Positions 11,592-23,261 of a DNA stretch of 64,000 bases are shown here, piece by piece. The notes beneath the pieces are model-generated. The model saw only the letters and a list, made by a program, of their open reading frames with translations. It did not search any database and was not told where the DNA came from. Numbering within the stretch: the first letter of the stretch is position 1; each line of letters starts with the position of its first letter. The position numbers were made by a program, and so were the translations under genes. Origin of the DNA: Nemania diffusa (lineage: Eukaryota; Ascomycota; Sordariomycetes; Xylariales; Xylariaceae); NCBI GenBank assembly GCA_038501195.1, contig JBBPUQ010000002.1, positions 3,844,001 to 3,908,000 on the forward strand, in the 5' to 3' direction.

Positions 11592-12458
11592 ATGGGCTTT
11601 TTCGACAGCTGGGGCGACGGCGCGTCCGTGATTTCACGCAAATCTCACAAATCGCACAAGTCCTCGCATAAACACAAGCGAGACAAGTCACGATCGCGCT
11701 CGCAGGAGCAGGAGCACCGCAGCAAGCGCCATTCGTCTTCCGGGCTAGGCGGCCTATTCGGCGAGGAGAGCAACTACGCCAAGCACAATGCCTCGTCGGG
11801 TTCTTTTTTCAACCTGGCCAACGGCAGTACGCGGAGCTTCTTCAGCATGGGTGAGTCGCGCTCTTTCTATCTTTGCACCTTTATCATGTCCAGCTACGAG
11901 GACTCGACTGCGGCTGGTGGAAGTGGGAAAATGAGAAGCTAAGCGGAAGACTGTTTTCACTCGACAAGCCAACTTCTACACAGCATTGGACGCTAACCGA
12001 CCCCTCTCCCCCCTCTAGGTCGCTCCCCCTCCTACTATAAGCGCTCGCCGCGCGCCAACTTCATGACACGCGCCTATAAGAAACTAAAACGCCTGCTGCG
12101 CGACCTAGTCTACTGGGCAAAGCGACACCCGGTGAAGGTCTTCATGCTGGTGATCTTGCCTTTGATCACAGGTGGGGCGTTGACCGCCCTTCTCGCGCGC
12201 TTCGGGCTAAGGTTACCAGCCGGCATCCAGCGCATGATAGGCCTCGCGGCTAAGACCGCCGGCGGTGGCGGCAGCATCGGATTGATGGGCGAGGCCGTAC
12301 GCATGGCTACTGGGCTAGGCGGGAACTCCAGTGCTAGCCACGGATACGACGCAGATTTGCATTATGAAAAGCGACAGACCCAGTATACAGACTACTCCAG
12401 CGGCAGAGGCGGCGGCGGCGGGGGGTTCTTCAGCGGAATAGGCAAGTTCTTCTCTTGA
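11592..12458 (+). CDS. conserved-looking single-pass membrane protein, unknown function
   Basis: Join(11592..11850, 12019..12458) gives 232 aa. A GTGAGT donor at 11851 and CTCTAG acceptor ending at 12018 join SFFSMG to RSPSYYKRSP. The N-terminal 60 residues are rich in His, Lys, Ser and Arg (SHKSHKSSHKHKRDKSRSRS). After a basic amphipathic segment (RAYKKLKRLLRDLVYW) comes one membrane helix, about residues 127-146 (VFMLVILPLITGGALTALLA). The C-terminus is glycine-rich and ends GGGGGFFSGIGKFFS. I do not recognise a named domain. The layout suggests a small protein anchored with a long basic tail. Frame consistency across the intron and the codon composition support a real gene. Confidence 0.75.
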
Positions 12459-12942
12459 GTTTCAAGCTAGAAGGTTATGGCCATTCGGATTCAAGTATAC
12501 CAATTGTAAAAAAAAATTCTCGGGAGTGATGGCGTTATGAGCATATGATAAAATCATTCCTATTCACGTCGTTCATTGTGGTATGATTGGGCGACTCACC
12601 AGTCGACGAGAATAGAAAATGTAGAAATTTCATATAATAAATACCCTGCTACATTTGAGTTGCGTCATATCGTAGGATTAGAAACCAGTTGCCGTTTAAA
12701 GGGCTTAGGGAATGATAACTTGGATTATACAATGCTGCAAGGATATGGATACTTCATTATTAAGTGAGTATACTATTGTTTGGTCGTTGTTCGGCTCGTC
12801 TCGCCTAAGCTCTTGTTTTTTTCGCCTCCGGCAGCTACCACTACTTCTCTTGCTAGATGAATTGCGGGATGCATGCTTCCTCCACTCCGAGTTCCTAAAC
12901 TGAGCTCCCTGTCTCTGCCACCATCACATCTTGACTCAGATT
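12459..12942. other. convergent intergenic region
   Basis: Space between the 3' ends of the plus-strand membrane-protein gene and the minus-strand coiled-coil gene. It is AT-rich and holds no recognisable gene; it probably contains both 3' UTRs. Confidence 0.65.
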
Positions 12943-14038
12943 TCAAATAGGTTGTACCCCATCTCCGTAATCAAAACTGCCACTATTGTCATATTCCGGT
13001 GTCATATCTCCTAAACCGTCCCCAACTGCAGCAGAAACTTCAACAGAAGAAGCGTTGCTGTATGCTGCAGCGTCAGTAGAATATGATGTGTACGAGTCCC
13101 CCGTTTGATACTGAAATGGATCTAATCCTAGGTGAGATGTCGGCGATTGAGAGTGCTGCTCTTCATGTGAAAGATTTTTGAGGGATGAGGGCTGTTTCGG
13201 CGTGTCTGAAGCATGGCGACGATTAGAAGGGGTCGAGACATATTGATAATCGAAAGGTGAGGAAGAGCCATGACGCTGAGAAGTGGAATGATGAGACGAA
13301 GGTGTCGAAGAACGAGGACGCGTGTGCGATGCGTTGGGAGGAGAAAACATGCCCACGGGCGGGCCTGCTTGTCCCTGGCTGTAACCAATCGTTGAGTGCG
13401 GGCGACGCCGAGGCGAGCCGTCCATGGTTGTTGAGGGACCACTGCGAGAAGGCAAAGGGGAGTCGAAGTGGGAAAGTGGAACGGCAACCCGCTCCCCCTT
13501 GTATTTGTCCTTCCGGCGTTTGTCCCTCTTCCTTGCGGCAGCGTCAGCTTCCAACTGGAGTCGTTTCCGTCTTCTTTCCAAAGCCGCTACCTCGCCCTTA
13601 TTCAATTTGACGTCTTGCTTGCCTCTGGCTCGCGCCTTTCGTATCCGAGCCAGAGCTGATTGCACCAAAGCATTCTCCATTTCGGCTCGAGCGTCATCTT
13701 CCGTTTCGTTATCTGTTGTTGCTTGAGAGTCGCTCTCCGTTAAATCATTGTCGTCGTCCGAAGGCTGATAGGCATATTTATTTCGCGAACGTCCACCGCC
13801 CATATCTATCCCCGTGAGTCGAAGTTCATCACTCACAAACCGTCTACTACGCCTCACAGTTGCCAATCTCGTACCTTGCGTATCCGCGTCATCGCTTTCC
13901 AATTCCTCGACAACTCTCTGTCTTGTATCCCAAAAGTTGTCCTCGGGCGCAGCATACCTCCTCTGCCCACGCCCGGGCGGTCTTGCCCATGAGGGCGCAA
14001 ATTCGGGAGCTTGCGGCCGACCACCTAGACCGCCTCCC
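12943..14038 (-). CDS. basic coiled-coil, low-complexity fungal protein (5' end unresolved)
   Basis: The open frame runs from about 14043 to the stop at 12943. It has strong coding character from the start (GGRPQAPEFAPSW, RRYAAPEDNFWDTRQRVVEELESDD), but it contains no ATG before that region. A CTTTTTCAG acceptor ends at 14039, so the exon probably starts at 14038 and an upstream first exon is missing from my model. The protein has an acidic segment (QPSDDDNDLTESDSQ), a basic helical region rich in Arg and Lys (LERRRKRLQLEADAAARKRD), then a long Ser/Pro/His-rich disordered tail ending SFDYGDGVQPI. I recognise no domain. The first bases of the exon overlap the last codons of the PRA1 gene (stop at 14025) on the same strand. 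Product length is at least 364 aa. Confidence 0.6.
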
Positions 14039-14555
14039 CTGAAAAAGCCTCATCGATCGGCTTGTCCAGCAGAGCAGCGTGGCCAAGAATGACCACACCG
14101 CTCGCACCAATAAACCACAGGACGGTGGTGAAAGGTGAAGCAATGAGAAAGATAAAACCGCAGACACAGAAAAGACCTGTGTACAGCTGGGATGAGGTAG
14201 CCGTAAAGGTACCAATGGTTAGGTCTTGTCCATTGAGCCGGCCAAGCAGCCACAGGCCACCACTAAGAAGAATGATATCGAAGAGGAGCCGGGTGTTCGT
14301 GATCAGCGCGTAAATGCTAAGGAGCAGAGCAACTACGAAATAGTTGCTCGAAAAGGTTGACAGGTTATAATTGACACGAGACTGGACCTCGGCAAAGTTG
14401 GCGGGTTTGGAGAACCGTTTCACGTCAAGAAACTCGCCAATAGGCTTCAGGTTGGCAAAACGGCTAGAGAGAGACGTATTACGAAATCCCGAGAAGCGAT
14501 CGCCAATATTGAGGCGTGACGTGATAAGATCGAGAGGAATCTGGATAGGAGACAT
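14025..14555 (-). CDS. YIP3: PRA1/Yip3-family Rab acceptor membrane protein
   Basis: An intronless frame of 176 aa from ATG at 14555 (MSPIQIPLDL). The N-terminal part holds the family motifs (RSRVNYNLSTFSSNYF-like segment, read here as VQSRVNYNLSTFSSNY). Two hydrophobic pairs follow: VALLLSIYALITN with LFDIILLSGGLWLL, and LYTGLFCVCGFIFLIA with VLWFIGASGVVILGHA. It ends DKPIDEAFSGEAV, typical of fungal PRA1 proteins. PRA1 proteins bind prenylated Rab GTPases and act at Golgi and ER membranes in vesicle traffic. Earlier in-frame codons up to 14609 lack an ATG, so 14555 is the start. The last 14 bases overlap the inferred exon of the next minus-strand gene. Confidence 0.9.
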   Translation of the reverse strand: MSPIQIPLDLITSRLNIGDRFSGFRNTSLSSRFANLKPIGEFLDVKRFSKPANFAEVQSRVNYNLSTFSSNYFVVALLLSIYALITNTRLLFDIILLSGGLWLLGRLNGQDLTIGTFTATSSQLYTGLFCVCGFIFLIASPFTTVLWFIGASGVVILGHAALLDKPIDEAFSGEAV

Positions 14556-17481
14556 GGTGAAGTGATGTGGGTGTGCCTGATTAAGCGACCTCGAGAAGTT
14601 GGTTTGCAATTGGAATTGGAGGACCGATTAGGATCTGACAGTGAGCTTTGAGTTAGAATGCGTTTGCTGAAGTTTGATTGTTTGTGAGAAATAGGTAGCA
14701 GCAGGAGAGAAAGACCGGGGAAAAGCCGCCAGAATTGAGCACTTACTTTAGATTCTTTCCTAGGCACAGTATATGCAATCGACTAACAGTGGCTTTGTCG
14801 CCCAACTCTGGTGTCTCGCAAAATGGGGAAGTGAAGAGAGGTAGGGGTGGCGTGGCGAGAGAGAATGTGAAGAAGAGGATGGCTGTTGCCGTTGCACCAG
14901 ATACGGATGTAGATAATATATGTCCAGTAATAAGTTCGTGATGATGATCTGCTCGACTTTACCACGTTGATGTTTTTTGCTGGTGTCACGGGCCACGGAC
15001 CAATCAAGTTCCAGGCAGAGACAAAAGGGACCCCAAGATTTATAGGCCAGGGGGGCTCCAAAGGCCGCTAACCCAGCCCGGCGGAGTCCCCTGAAGTGAG
15101 TGCCTAATTGTAGTCGTCGTCGTCGCAATGGTAGCTATTGGGCTGTCCCCACAGAGGCCGGCTTAGGCAATAGTGCCTAGACTAGACAACTCACGAGTCG
15201 GCGAAAGTCTCGCCTACTCTGAACCTACACCACTCACAACACCCAACAAAGCCTCCGATTTTGTAGGGGTTAGAAGGCGAAGAGGGTATGGGGAAAGAAA
15301 TAAGAAAAGAAGAAAAAGAGAAGAAGGCACAAGACGGGGAAAGCCTTTTTCTACTCCCCTAGATACACCAAGGAAAGCCAGCGAACAAGGCACTAACTAA
15401 TATTGACATGCAGCTGCAGTGTGGACTGGTCGTCGGATTTTGCGGCTTCAAAGAGGAAACGAGAGGGAAAAAAGTGGGAGAAGAGATACAGACATCACAT
15501 TGGTTGGTTCGGTGACACGGATCCCGTCAGACAGGCCAGGCCGAGACCCTCATTATGGCTCGATGCTGCTCGATGGTGCTCCCTGCTGCATACTGCTTCA
15601 TGCTTGCTCCAGGTTACTCCTTGCTTGACCTGGCAGCAGCGACAGACGTGGACAACGGCACGGCCCAGCGTTCGGGAAGCGTCCTGGTCGTATACTACTT
15701 AGATATGGTTATATTTCTGCAGCGTAATAGGCAGGTAGCGCTGAGATGTAAGAAAGTCAGGGCCCGAAAAAGCGCAGAAAAAAACATAGGTAGGTGATAG
15801 CAGAGTGATAGGTAGTCAGAGCCATTAGCGGTGAAGATCTCCTAGAATCACGGCTGGTCTACCTTGGGTGTCTAATCGTTCATTATACCATCTTGAGACA
15901 ACAGACAAACGACTCACAGCTTAGAAGACAGCTTAGCTCAGCTCAGCTCGGTCAGAACTAACCCATACTAGAATACTTATATATTGTGCATGGTAGCTGC
16001 CTACAAGTCTTTAGATACTATAACAGTTGTGAAGCGTATGATGGGTTGGGGTAGCATTTTCAATGCTTTGGTCGATAATAACCGGTTCTCAGAAGCAGAT
16101 ATCTATCATGGCTCCATACCTCCCACGAATTATTAGTCCATCGTCATTATTATAGTTGGAGTTACTACGTAGTAGAGCTACAACGTAAGACACCACACCC
16201 TGCTGTAAACAGTGAGCTTGAAGCTGGACGAATCAAATCAAAGCACCGCTCTTTGTTACGTATTCCATGATGTTGTCAAAGCAGTGAGAGTGGGCTGGAC
16301 ATCGTATTTTAGGCCTCGTAAAAATTGTCAAAGAGTTTCAGGTAACTACTAGTGTATTCTACAGATCGATACATACCTACTCAAGCAGTAGTCCTATCTA
16401 CATACTGTATAAGTTTGGGATCGACAAGATATGCAGACACACACACACAGCTACTGTATTACCAATTATCTTCAGGTACCTATTCTGTGAGAACGCACAA
16501 GTGAGACACAGTATCTAGTCGTCTTTAAAAAAGCCTTAGAAAAAGAAGTGGACACCAATCTGGCTCCTAGTTTAGAGGAATATTTAGCATCTGAACTGCG
16601 CCAGCTTTCTACTGCCTACTTATTTACAGTAGGTGGTTCATCGAGGATTCCTTGTAAAATAACGATCCGTTCTCCGATATTTCTAGAATCTATACACATA
16701 TACGCATACTTGAGCTGCCTAAGCAAGTACTGGATCATATGGACCCATGCACCTAATAGTATCCCTTTGAATGCCCACTCGGCACAGTGACTTAAAAGTG
16801 GGGTGGCGGGGCCGAGCTTTATTTGCATATACCCAATAAAACTATTATCCGAACAAGATTTTATACTCTTATTGGGCATATATAAATAAGTTCGGCCCCA
16901 CTATGCACCTTTTAAGTCACTGTGCCGAGTGGGCATTCAAAGGGATAAACACGGATGATCTTACAAGATAAATAGGTACAGGGCTGTAGGTACCTAACCC
17001 GTAGGACGCTAGAGAACCCACTATGACAGTATCAAACCGACTGCCCGTATACAGAGTACCTACACAAAGTACTTACGGGTACCCGCCCTGCCTGTAGGAC
17101 AGAGGCGCCGTCAGCACTGCCACAGCCAGGAATAGACAAGAAATGGGACCCGATTTATCGTCATGCTCAACTCGCCTCTAAGTTGGTACCTATGCGTACA
17201 TCAAATCAAATCCCCTTTCTCCAAAAAAATAATTACCAACAAGGTCCCAACACTTCACACATCGCGTCAGCTCGTGCGAAGTTAATCCAGACCAACAGCT
17301 CGACGACGCAGTTAGCTTGCTCTACCATCCTCAATTGCTGGCCCTCTGAAGCTGCAATAGCCCGAGACTCGACGTCTGTCAGCTTCAACATGATGCGGGC
17401 GTAATGGTCGCCGCTGCTCCTCTCCGCTTTGTTTTGGGCTGATTACACCTACGACCGCCGTACCCGACGCCCGACAACACC
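14556..17481. other. 2.9-kb gene-free stretch
   Basis: No coding region is recognised. The right half is AT-rich and holds a hairpin element at 16760-16947 and a palindrome TAGGTACCTA at 16987-16996. The 400 bp before 17482 is likely the promoter and 5' UTR of the TRP-like channel gene. Short overlapping frames in both directions look like chance. Confidence 0.6.
16760..16947. mobile_element. 188-bp hairpin, MITE-like element
   Basis: The left arm starts TATCCCTTTGAATGCCCACT at 16760, and the right arm ends with its reverse complement at 16947. The pairing continues inward through GGCACAGTGACTTAAAA and, with mismatches, through the GGGGCCGA and CCCAATAA segments, so each arm is about 80 bp around a loop of about 30 bp. 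Both ends carry TA, which could be the TA target duplication of Tc1/mariner/pogo-type elements. There is no coding capacity. This structure fits a non-autonomous miniature inverted-repeat element. The mismatches between arms suggest it is not recent. Confidence 0.75.
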
Positions 17482-20400
17482 ATGAGAGGTCCAGTTCCGG
17501 TCGCCAGCATCGTCGTACCCCCGTTCAACCATGGCGAGTCCGCGGGTCGACCACGACGCCCGCTGTTCCGCGGTGCCAGCCCACCAGGCCTCCTCTCTGT
17601 AGCGCTGCTTCTGCTGACTTGCTCCGTCATCCCCCTCGTCTCCGCCGTTCGCATCTCCTTCGATAACTGCCTCGGTGACAATTACATATACACAAATATT
17701 GCGCCAGAAAAGGTCCAGCTCCAATTTATGCCGCTGGTTGCTGACGCTGTCTTCGAGGCTGACGGCGAGAATCACAATTTGCTGGTCACGGTATGGGGGA
17801 ATGTCACAGGGCGAGTGGGAGATTCCACCATCCCCCCGTACGGAGATCCCGAATGGGACGATCCAAGCTCCCAAGCAGCTCTCAACGGCAAGATACAAAA
17901 TACCATAGAGCAGGGGTTGTCAAACTATAATGCCACTACGCTCCATTCGACCGTGGATGTCTTAAACTACCGCCCGTACTCCCACGATGCGTACTTTTGT
18001 CAGAGCCTGCTTAATGGATCATGCCCTCTCGGCCCCGTCTTCAACAAAACCTTCTTGTAAGTCATGCCTGGCTGCCCTGTCCAAATATGCGGGAAACATG
18101 CGGGCCGCATGTTTATGTACAATCACCTTGCTAACGTACATAGAAACCTTACAACAGACTTCTATACCCTACCTTCGTTCAATCTGACCAAAGACTTCGA
18201 TTCATCCTACACGTTTTCTTCATTTTCTCCCACTATTATCATCCGATATGGCGACGCACTCGCTACTACAATTGGGTGTGTTTCTGCAACAGTAACGCCT
18301 AGTTTAGGGAGCGTAGCATGGCTTCTGAAATTCGTACCCTTGATCATATTAGTAGTCGTTGGTGCTGCTACGGTCTTCGCAGCCGTTTTCAGTCCCTGGG
18401 GGACTACTGATATTTTCCACTGGACGTCGAATTACGGCAGAGACCCAGATCTTTTGCGGCTGGTTACACCTGGATTTGGGGACTGTCTCAGCTATATTCA
18501 GTTCATCGTTTTAACAGGAAGCCTTTCTTTAGAATACCCCGGCTATTACCAGCCAGTCGTGAGCCAGGGGTCATGGTCCATCCTAATGTTTAGTGAGCGG
18601 TTTTCATCCAAAGCAGAACCGTGGCCAAGTCTCGTAGATGGCATATATGTCGCCCCAGGTGTGTTTGGTCTAGAGCGCACCGCACAACTTAATGGCCTGG
18701 GAGAAGTACAAGACATATGGGTTGGCATGATAATATGGCTGCTGGTCATCATTGTAGGAGTTCTTTTCTTGATCCAAGTTGGGTTCCTGATACGGTGGCT
18801 GTGGCGTCTCCTCAATAATGACTCGGAAGAAGACCTCCGATCAAAGAACATACCCTTCTCGTTGGGTAACGTCGTTCGGATCGTCTTCGGTTATTTCCTC
18901 CTACCAATTGTTGCCCTTTCGGCATTCCAGCTTGTTGTCGCATCACAAACTCCTGGTTATCTGGTAGCTCTGGCGGTGGTAACATTGGTGTTGATCATTG
19001 GGTTCGCAGTTTGGCTCTTGCGTCTAATTGCTACTACAAAACCACGAGCGCATTTATTTGACGATTTGCCCACTGTTCTTCTTTACGGCTCGCTATATAA
19101 TACGTATTCGGATGTGGCATCTGGCTTTGCTTTGATCCCTATCATTCTCACCATTATACGTGGCATTGCTATCGGTGCTGTCCAACCGTCTGGGACGGCC
19201 CAGATTGTCATACTTGCCATTTGCGAGGTCGTCCAAATACTCACACTACAAGCCTTTCGCCCCTTTCACCCAGCAACCTCTATGAACGCCTACCATTTTG
19301 GCTTCTCAGCACTGCGCTTCATATCAATAATCTTGATGGTTGCTTTTACCCCTTCCCTGGGACTTACAGACGGCCCCAAGGGATGGATTGGCTACGCAAT
19401 TCTAGTAATACACGGTGCCATATTACTTTTTGGCTTCTTTTTGAACGCTTTACAAACTATTGTTGAGGTTATTGCTCGGCTCTGCGGCGCCGGAGGCGAT
19501 GACGTACGTGGGCAAACGCGGGGTGGACTATCTAAAATTTTCGGCGCTCGTCAGTTATCAAGGCGTGTTGATCGAACAGCTGGTCCGTCGAGACTGAGTC
19601 AGCTCAGCACTACTGGGATGTTGGATGCTGCTGAAAACGCATCGAAGAGGGGCTACGGCCGTGTACGAAGTGAATCGGCGGGTAGTATAGGTATCATGAT
19701 GGGCCCTCACAGAAACTCCAGTGCAATGGATACATATAGCATTGACGCTTATTCCATTCCCATGGGGAGTAGCACATTCGCGGCGACGACTCCCAGAGAA
19801 GCCAGCACCTTTTCTTTCCTGCCATCCCCAGGCCAAGCGACTCGTCCACAGTCAAAGCCAGACCCATATTACCGTCCGCCGCGTGCTCGTAGTGGGACTA
19901 TTGAGGAAGCAGGATCAGCATCGCAACACCGGGCCCAAGGCTCGCTTGGTAGCATTGATCTTGCTAACCCGCGTTTGAGTCAAATCGGCGGCGATGTTAA
20001 TGGTGGCATCTCCGGTAAAGCAACTCCTGCACCTAAAGCAACTCCTGCGCCTATGCCTTACGCGCCGGCTTACGCACTTGCTCCCCGCGCAGATTACTCA
20101 ACTCGTGAGTCTGACTTTTACTACGGTGTCCGGGGACCCGCCCTTAATTCGAACGCGCCGGATCGCAAGCTAGGAACCGGTCCAGCGGATCCTACGAGTC
20201 CAGTCGATACTGCGACTGGGTGGCTCATGCGGTTATTTGGGGGCAAAACGAAAGAAAAGGCTAAAGGCTTCGAAGTAGTTAGGAGCGCGAGAATGCCAGC
20301 TGCAATGAAGGCAAGAGGTGGTAACTTCAGTGATGACGTGCAGCCGGAAGGTATACCCGTTGCGCTTGGTGTGTTGCGTAGTGGACCTATCGAAAGTGAT

Positions 20401-20970
20401 GATGAGGAGGACACCCCCAAATCAAAAAAGACCCGACATGTTCGAGGCGACAGCGCTGGGGGCGAATTGTTAAATGATGTTAGCGAACCGGAATCAGACG
20501 AAGAGGATATAGGAATTTCCAAAGTATCGAAAGACCCTCCTTTGCTACCAGACTTGGATGCTGGTGAAAGTTTCCAGGTCCCAAGCAGGGTCCAATCCAA
20601 AGCTAGCAGGCATCCGTCACAGAGGACTATCAAGTCACCACCTAGAGAGGATCCCGAAGTACCAGATATTCCAGAAGTGCCAAGGAAAAGCTCGAAACGA
20701 AACTCGCATTTGATAGCAGCAGCTAGATTGCCGTTTGATCGAAGTAACTCGCAGGAGCGTCCTTCAACTGAGGACCTTAGCCACTCGATATCAGGTGCAT
20801 CCAGTCTTGACGGCGCCGAGGAGCTACCCGCAAGCTTCGGTCACGTTCATCACCGCAGTATCAGTAGGACTGAGCCGAATGAAAACGTTGATTTCTTGGC
20901 AAGTACTGCTGAGGTTGTCAGTAATGTTACGAAGCCAAGTCCGAGCTCCTCGAGATCGAGAAAGTCCTAA
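17482..20970 (+). CDS. TRP-like ion channel, Flc/Pkd2/spray family
   Basis: Join(17482..18056, 18144..20970) gives 1133 aa. The 87-nt intron has donor GTAAGT, a CTAAC branch site (18131-18135) and acceptor CATAG, and joins NKTF-L to NLTTDFY. The N-terminus carries a hydrophobic signal segment (LLSVALLLLTCSVIPLVSA) followed by VRISFDNCL, the start of the lumenal ML-like domain with Asn-glycosylation sites. From about residue 290 there are roughly nine membrane helices of the TRP-like domain. The last 450 residues are a cytoplasmic, Ser-rich disordered tail with acidic patches. Family members control calcium homeostasis and cell-wall integrity; the Neurospora homologue is known as spray. It is most likely in the plasma membrane or endomembranes. 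Identification at family level is firm, the exact orthologue less so. Confidence 0.88.
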
Positions 20971-21861
20971 TTCTTATACTATACGAACCTAACGAATTTC
21001 ATTGGTTGCTACCGGCGAGGGTATATAGCGGTTCATCTTGTATAATCATCAACTTAGAGCAAGGCGGCAGATTTGCTATTTTAAGTTATCAGCGCGGCGC
21101 CATTGGTTAACCATATGATACGATATCTGTCGATAATAGCACAGTCCCCTAATTTCTGTCCTGGGGTTCACGACGGAGCTGAAGCCGGATGAGGTGCGTA
21201 AAAGGACCACCGTGTTCCGCGCGAGGCTACTAGCAAGCAAGGCATATCGAAACGCACCAAAGTACGTGCGGCCAGAAGAATGAATATTAGTAATACAATC
21301 CAAAGAACATATGTTTTATGCAATTATCTCCAAGATCTCTACTGAATAGTGATCCATTTCCTGTGACGCCTGTGAAACTCCTCGTTTATTCGCTTATGTT
21401 CTAACTCTTGTGTATTTTACAGCTGTTACAACCCACATAGACAATAAATTGATGGCGGTTAGAATTAGATTAGTTTTGGAGTAAGTTTAATATGTAAAGC
21501 CATCACCACAATGGAAGATACTTTAAAGGCATAGATATCTATACACCGGGGTAGTGAAGGGTCCGAGCCCCCGAGATTCATCGAGAGCCACATTATGATT
21601 TGAAAGCAGTCCCGGCACCTAGCTCATCCAGCATGACACCACTCACGTTAGCCTAGACATCAATTTATAGCAAGAGACCATTATAGAAATAGGCCGCGGT
21701 ACAGGTCCATAGGGGCACGAAACGTGGAGCTCACTGGGCCTTCCAAAGGGAGATTGGCCATCAATTATATACTCTGAAATAGAGCCCAATAACTCTTACT
21801 CTCGAGCAAGCACCAAGCTGCGAGTGAAGACGGCCACGAACACAGATCAGACTCGAGCGCC
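20971..21861. other. convergent intergenic region
   Basis: Lies between the 3' end of the channel gene and the 3' end of the minus-strand PLP enzyme gene. It is AT-rich. No gene or notable repeat is seen. Confidence 0.65.
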
Positions 21862-23261
21862 TCACGCGCTTGGGGCGGGGGCGCTGCTCCTCTCCCTCAC
21901 TAATGCCTCGAACCCCTGAACTAGGTCGTCCCGCAGGTCTTCCCAGCCCTCAATCCCTACACTCAGCCTCAAGAGGCGCTTATCGACGTTCGCATCCGTC
22001 ATGGAGCGCCACTCGATGAGGCTCTCGACGCCGCCCAGGCTCGTGGCGTGGTGGAACAGCTTCAGCTTGCTCGGCAGCCTCTTAGCGAGGTCCTCGTCCT
22101 TCATGTACAGCGCGAAGACGGGGCCGAAGCCGTTCGGCATCTGCTCCTTCAACCAGCCGAGCGCCTGCCCCTCGGCGCCCACCTGCAGGCTCGCGTGCTT
22201 GAGCTCGGCGACCGTGTCGCGCACCACGTTCGCGCCCGCCCCCTCGCGCGCCTTCTCGGTCGCGAGCCACTGCACCAGGCGCTCGGCGTCGGCGCTCTGC
22301 CGGCGCACGCGCAGCTCGAGGGTGCGGATGCTGCGGATGCCGAGCCAGCCCTCGAGGCTGCCCATGACGGAGCCGAGGAAGAGGCGCTCGGCGCGCAGGC
22401 CGGGCACCCACTCGGCGGCGCGGCGGGGCGCGACGGCGAGCACGCCGCAGAGCATGTCGCTGTGGCCGCCGAAGTACTTGGTGCCGCTGTGCATGACGAC
22501 GTCGACGCCGAAGGCGAAGGGGTCGAGCAGGGGCGGCGGGGCGAAGGTGGCGTCGACGGAGAGCACGGCGCCCGTGCGCCGGGCCTTGGCGGCGTAGAAG
22601 GCGAGGTCGCGCGCCTCGCCCGTGGGGTTCAGCGGCGTCTCCACGTGGATGAGGTCCCCCGGCCCCAGCTCCGCGTCCGCGCAGTCGAGGGGGAGAGGCG
22701 TGAGCCCCGAGAGCTTGGCGACGACCTTGATCACGCCGTGGCAGCCGTGGTAGCCGTCGCCGATGGCGATGCGCTTGGGGTTCAGGAACACGAGCATGGC
22801 GTGGAAGGCCGAGAGGCCCGAGCTGTAGGAGAGCGCTGGTCCCTTCAGGATCGAGGTTAGGATGGCCTCGAAGCGCTGCGTGTTGGGCGCGCTCATGCGC
22901 GAGTAGATGTGCGAGTCGTGCGCATTATCCGGCTGTTCCAGGTTGGATTCTGTTAGCCCCTATTCTTCATATGCGTCCTACATAGCACAAAAACACGAGA
23001 TAGAACATCTATTATATAATAGTAATAGTATAACGATGCTAAACTTACGTTGGCATTCTTCATGTAGTCGAGGTCGTCCGGGTTCTGGCTATACCGAAAC
23101 GTGGTCGAGACGTGCATAGGCGGCGCCACGGCCGAGTGCGAGTTGAGGAAGTCATCGGCATGGATGGTCTGGGCCGAGATGGACAGGTGCTGAAGCCTTG
23201 ACGCCAGTGCCGTGGCATCTTGCTTGTCGGGCCCCGTGCCGTTTGATTCTTCGCTCGCCAT
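21862..23261 (-). CDS. PLP-dependent trans-sulfuration family enzyme
   Basis: Complement(join(21862..22959, 23049..23261)) gives 436 aa. Exon 1 has SAQTIHADDFLNSHSAVAPP and STTFRY, typical of Cys/Met metabolism enzymes. A GTAAGT donor (23048) and AATAG acceptor (22960) join it to NLEQPDNAHDSHIYSRMSAPNT. The fold-type I PLP lysine is in VVMHSGTKYFGGHSD, about Lys232; HVETPLNPTG and SVDATFAPP are the other cofactor-contact segments. The family includes cystathionine gamma-synthase, cystathionine lyases and O-acetylhomoserine sulfhydrylase. I cannot assign the exact reaction from sequence alone, and a role in methionine/cysteine metabolism is inferred. Exon 2 is strikingly GC-rich compared with its flanks, which opens long antisense frames that I regard as shadows. 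Confidence 0.85.

Noticed and set aside
22048..22860. 270-codon plus-strand frame
   Set aside because: Antisense to the GC-rich exon of the PLP enzyme; its Ala/Glu/Arg/Leu-rich composition is what a GC-rich exon produces on the other strand.
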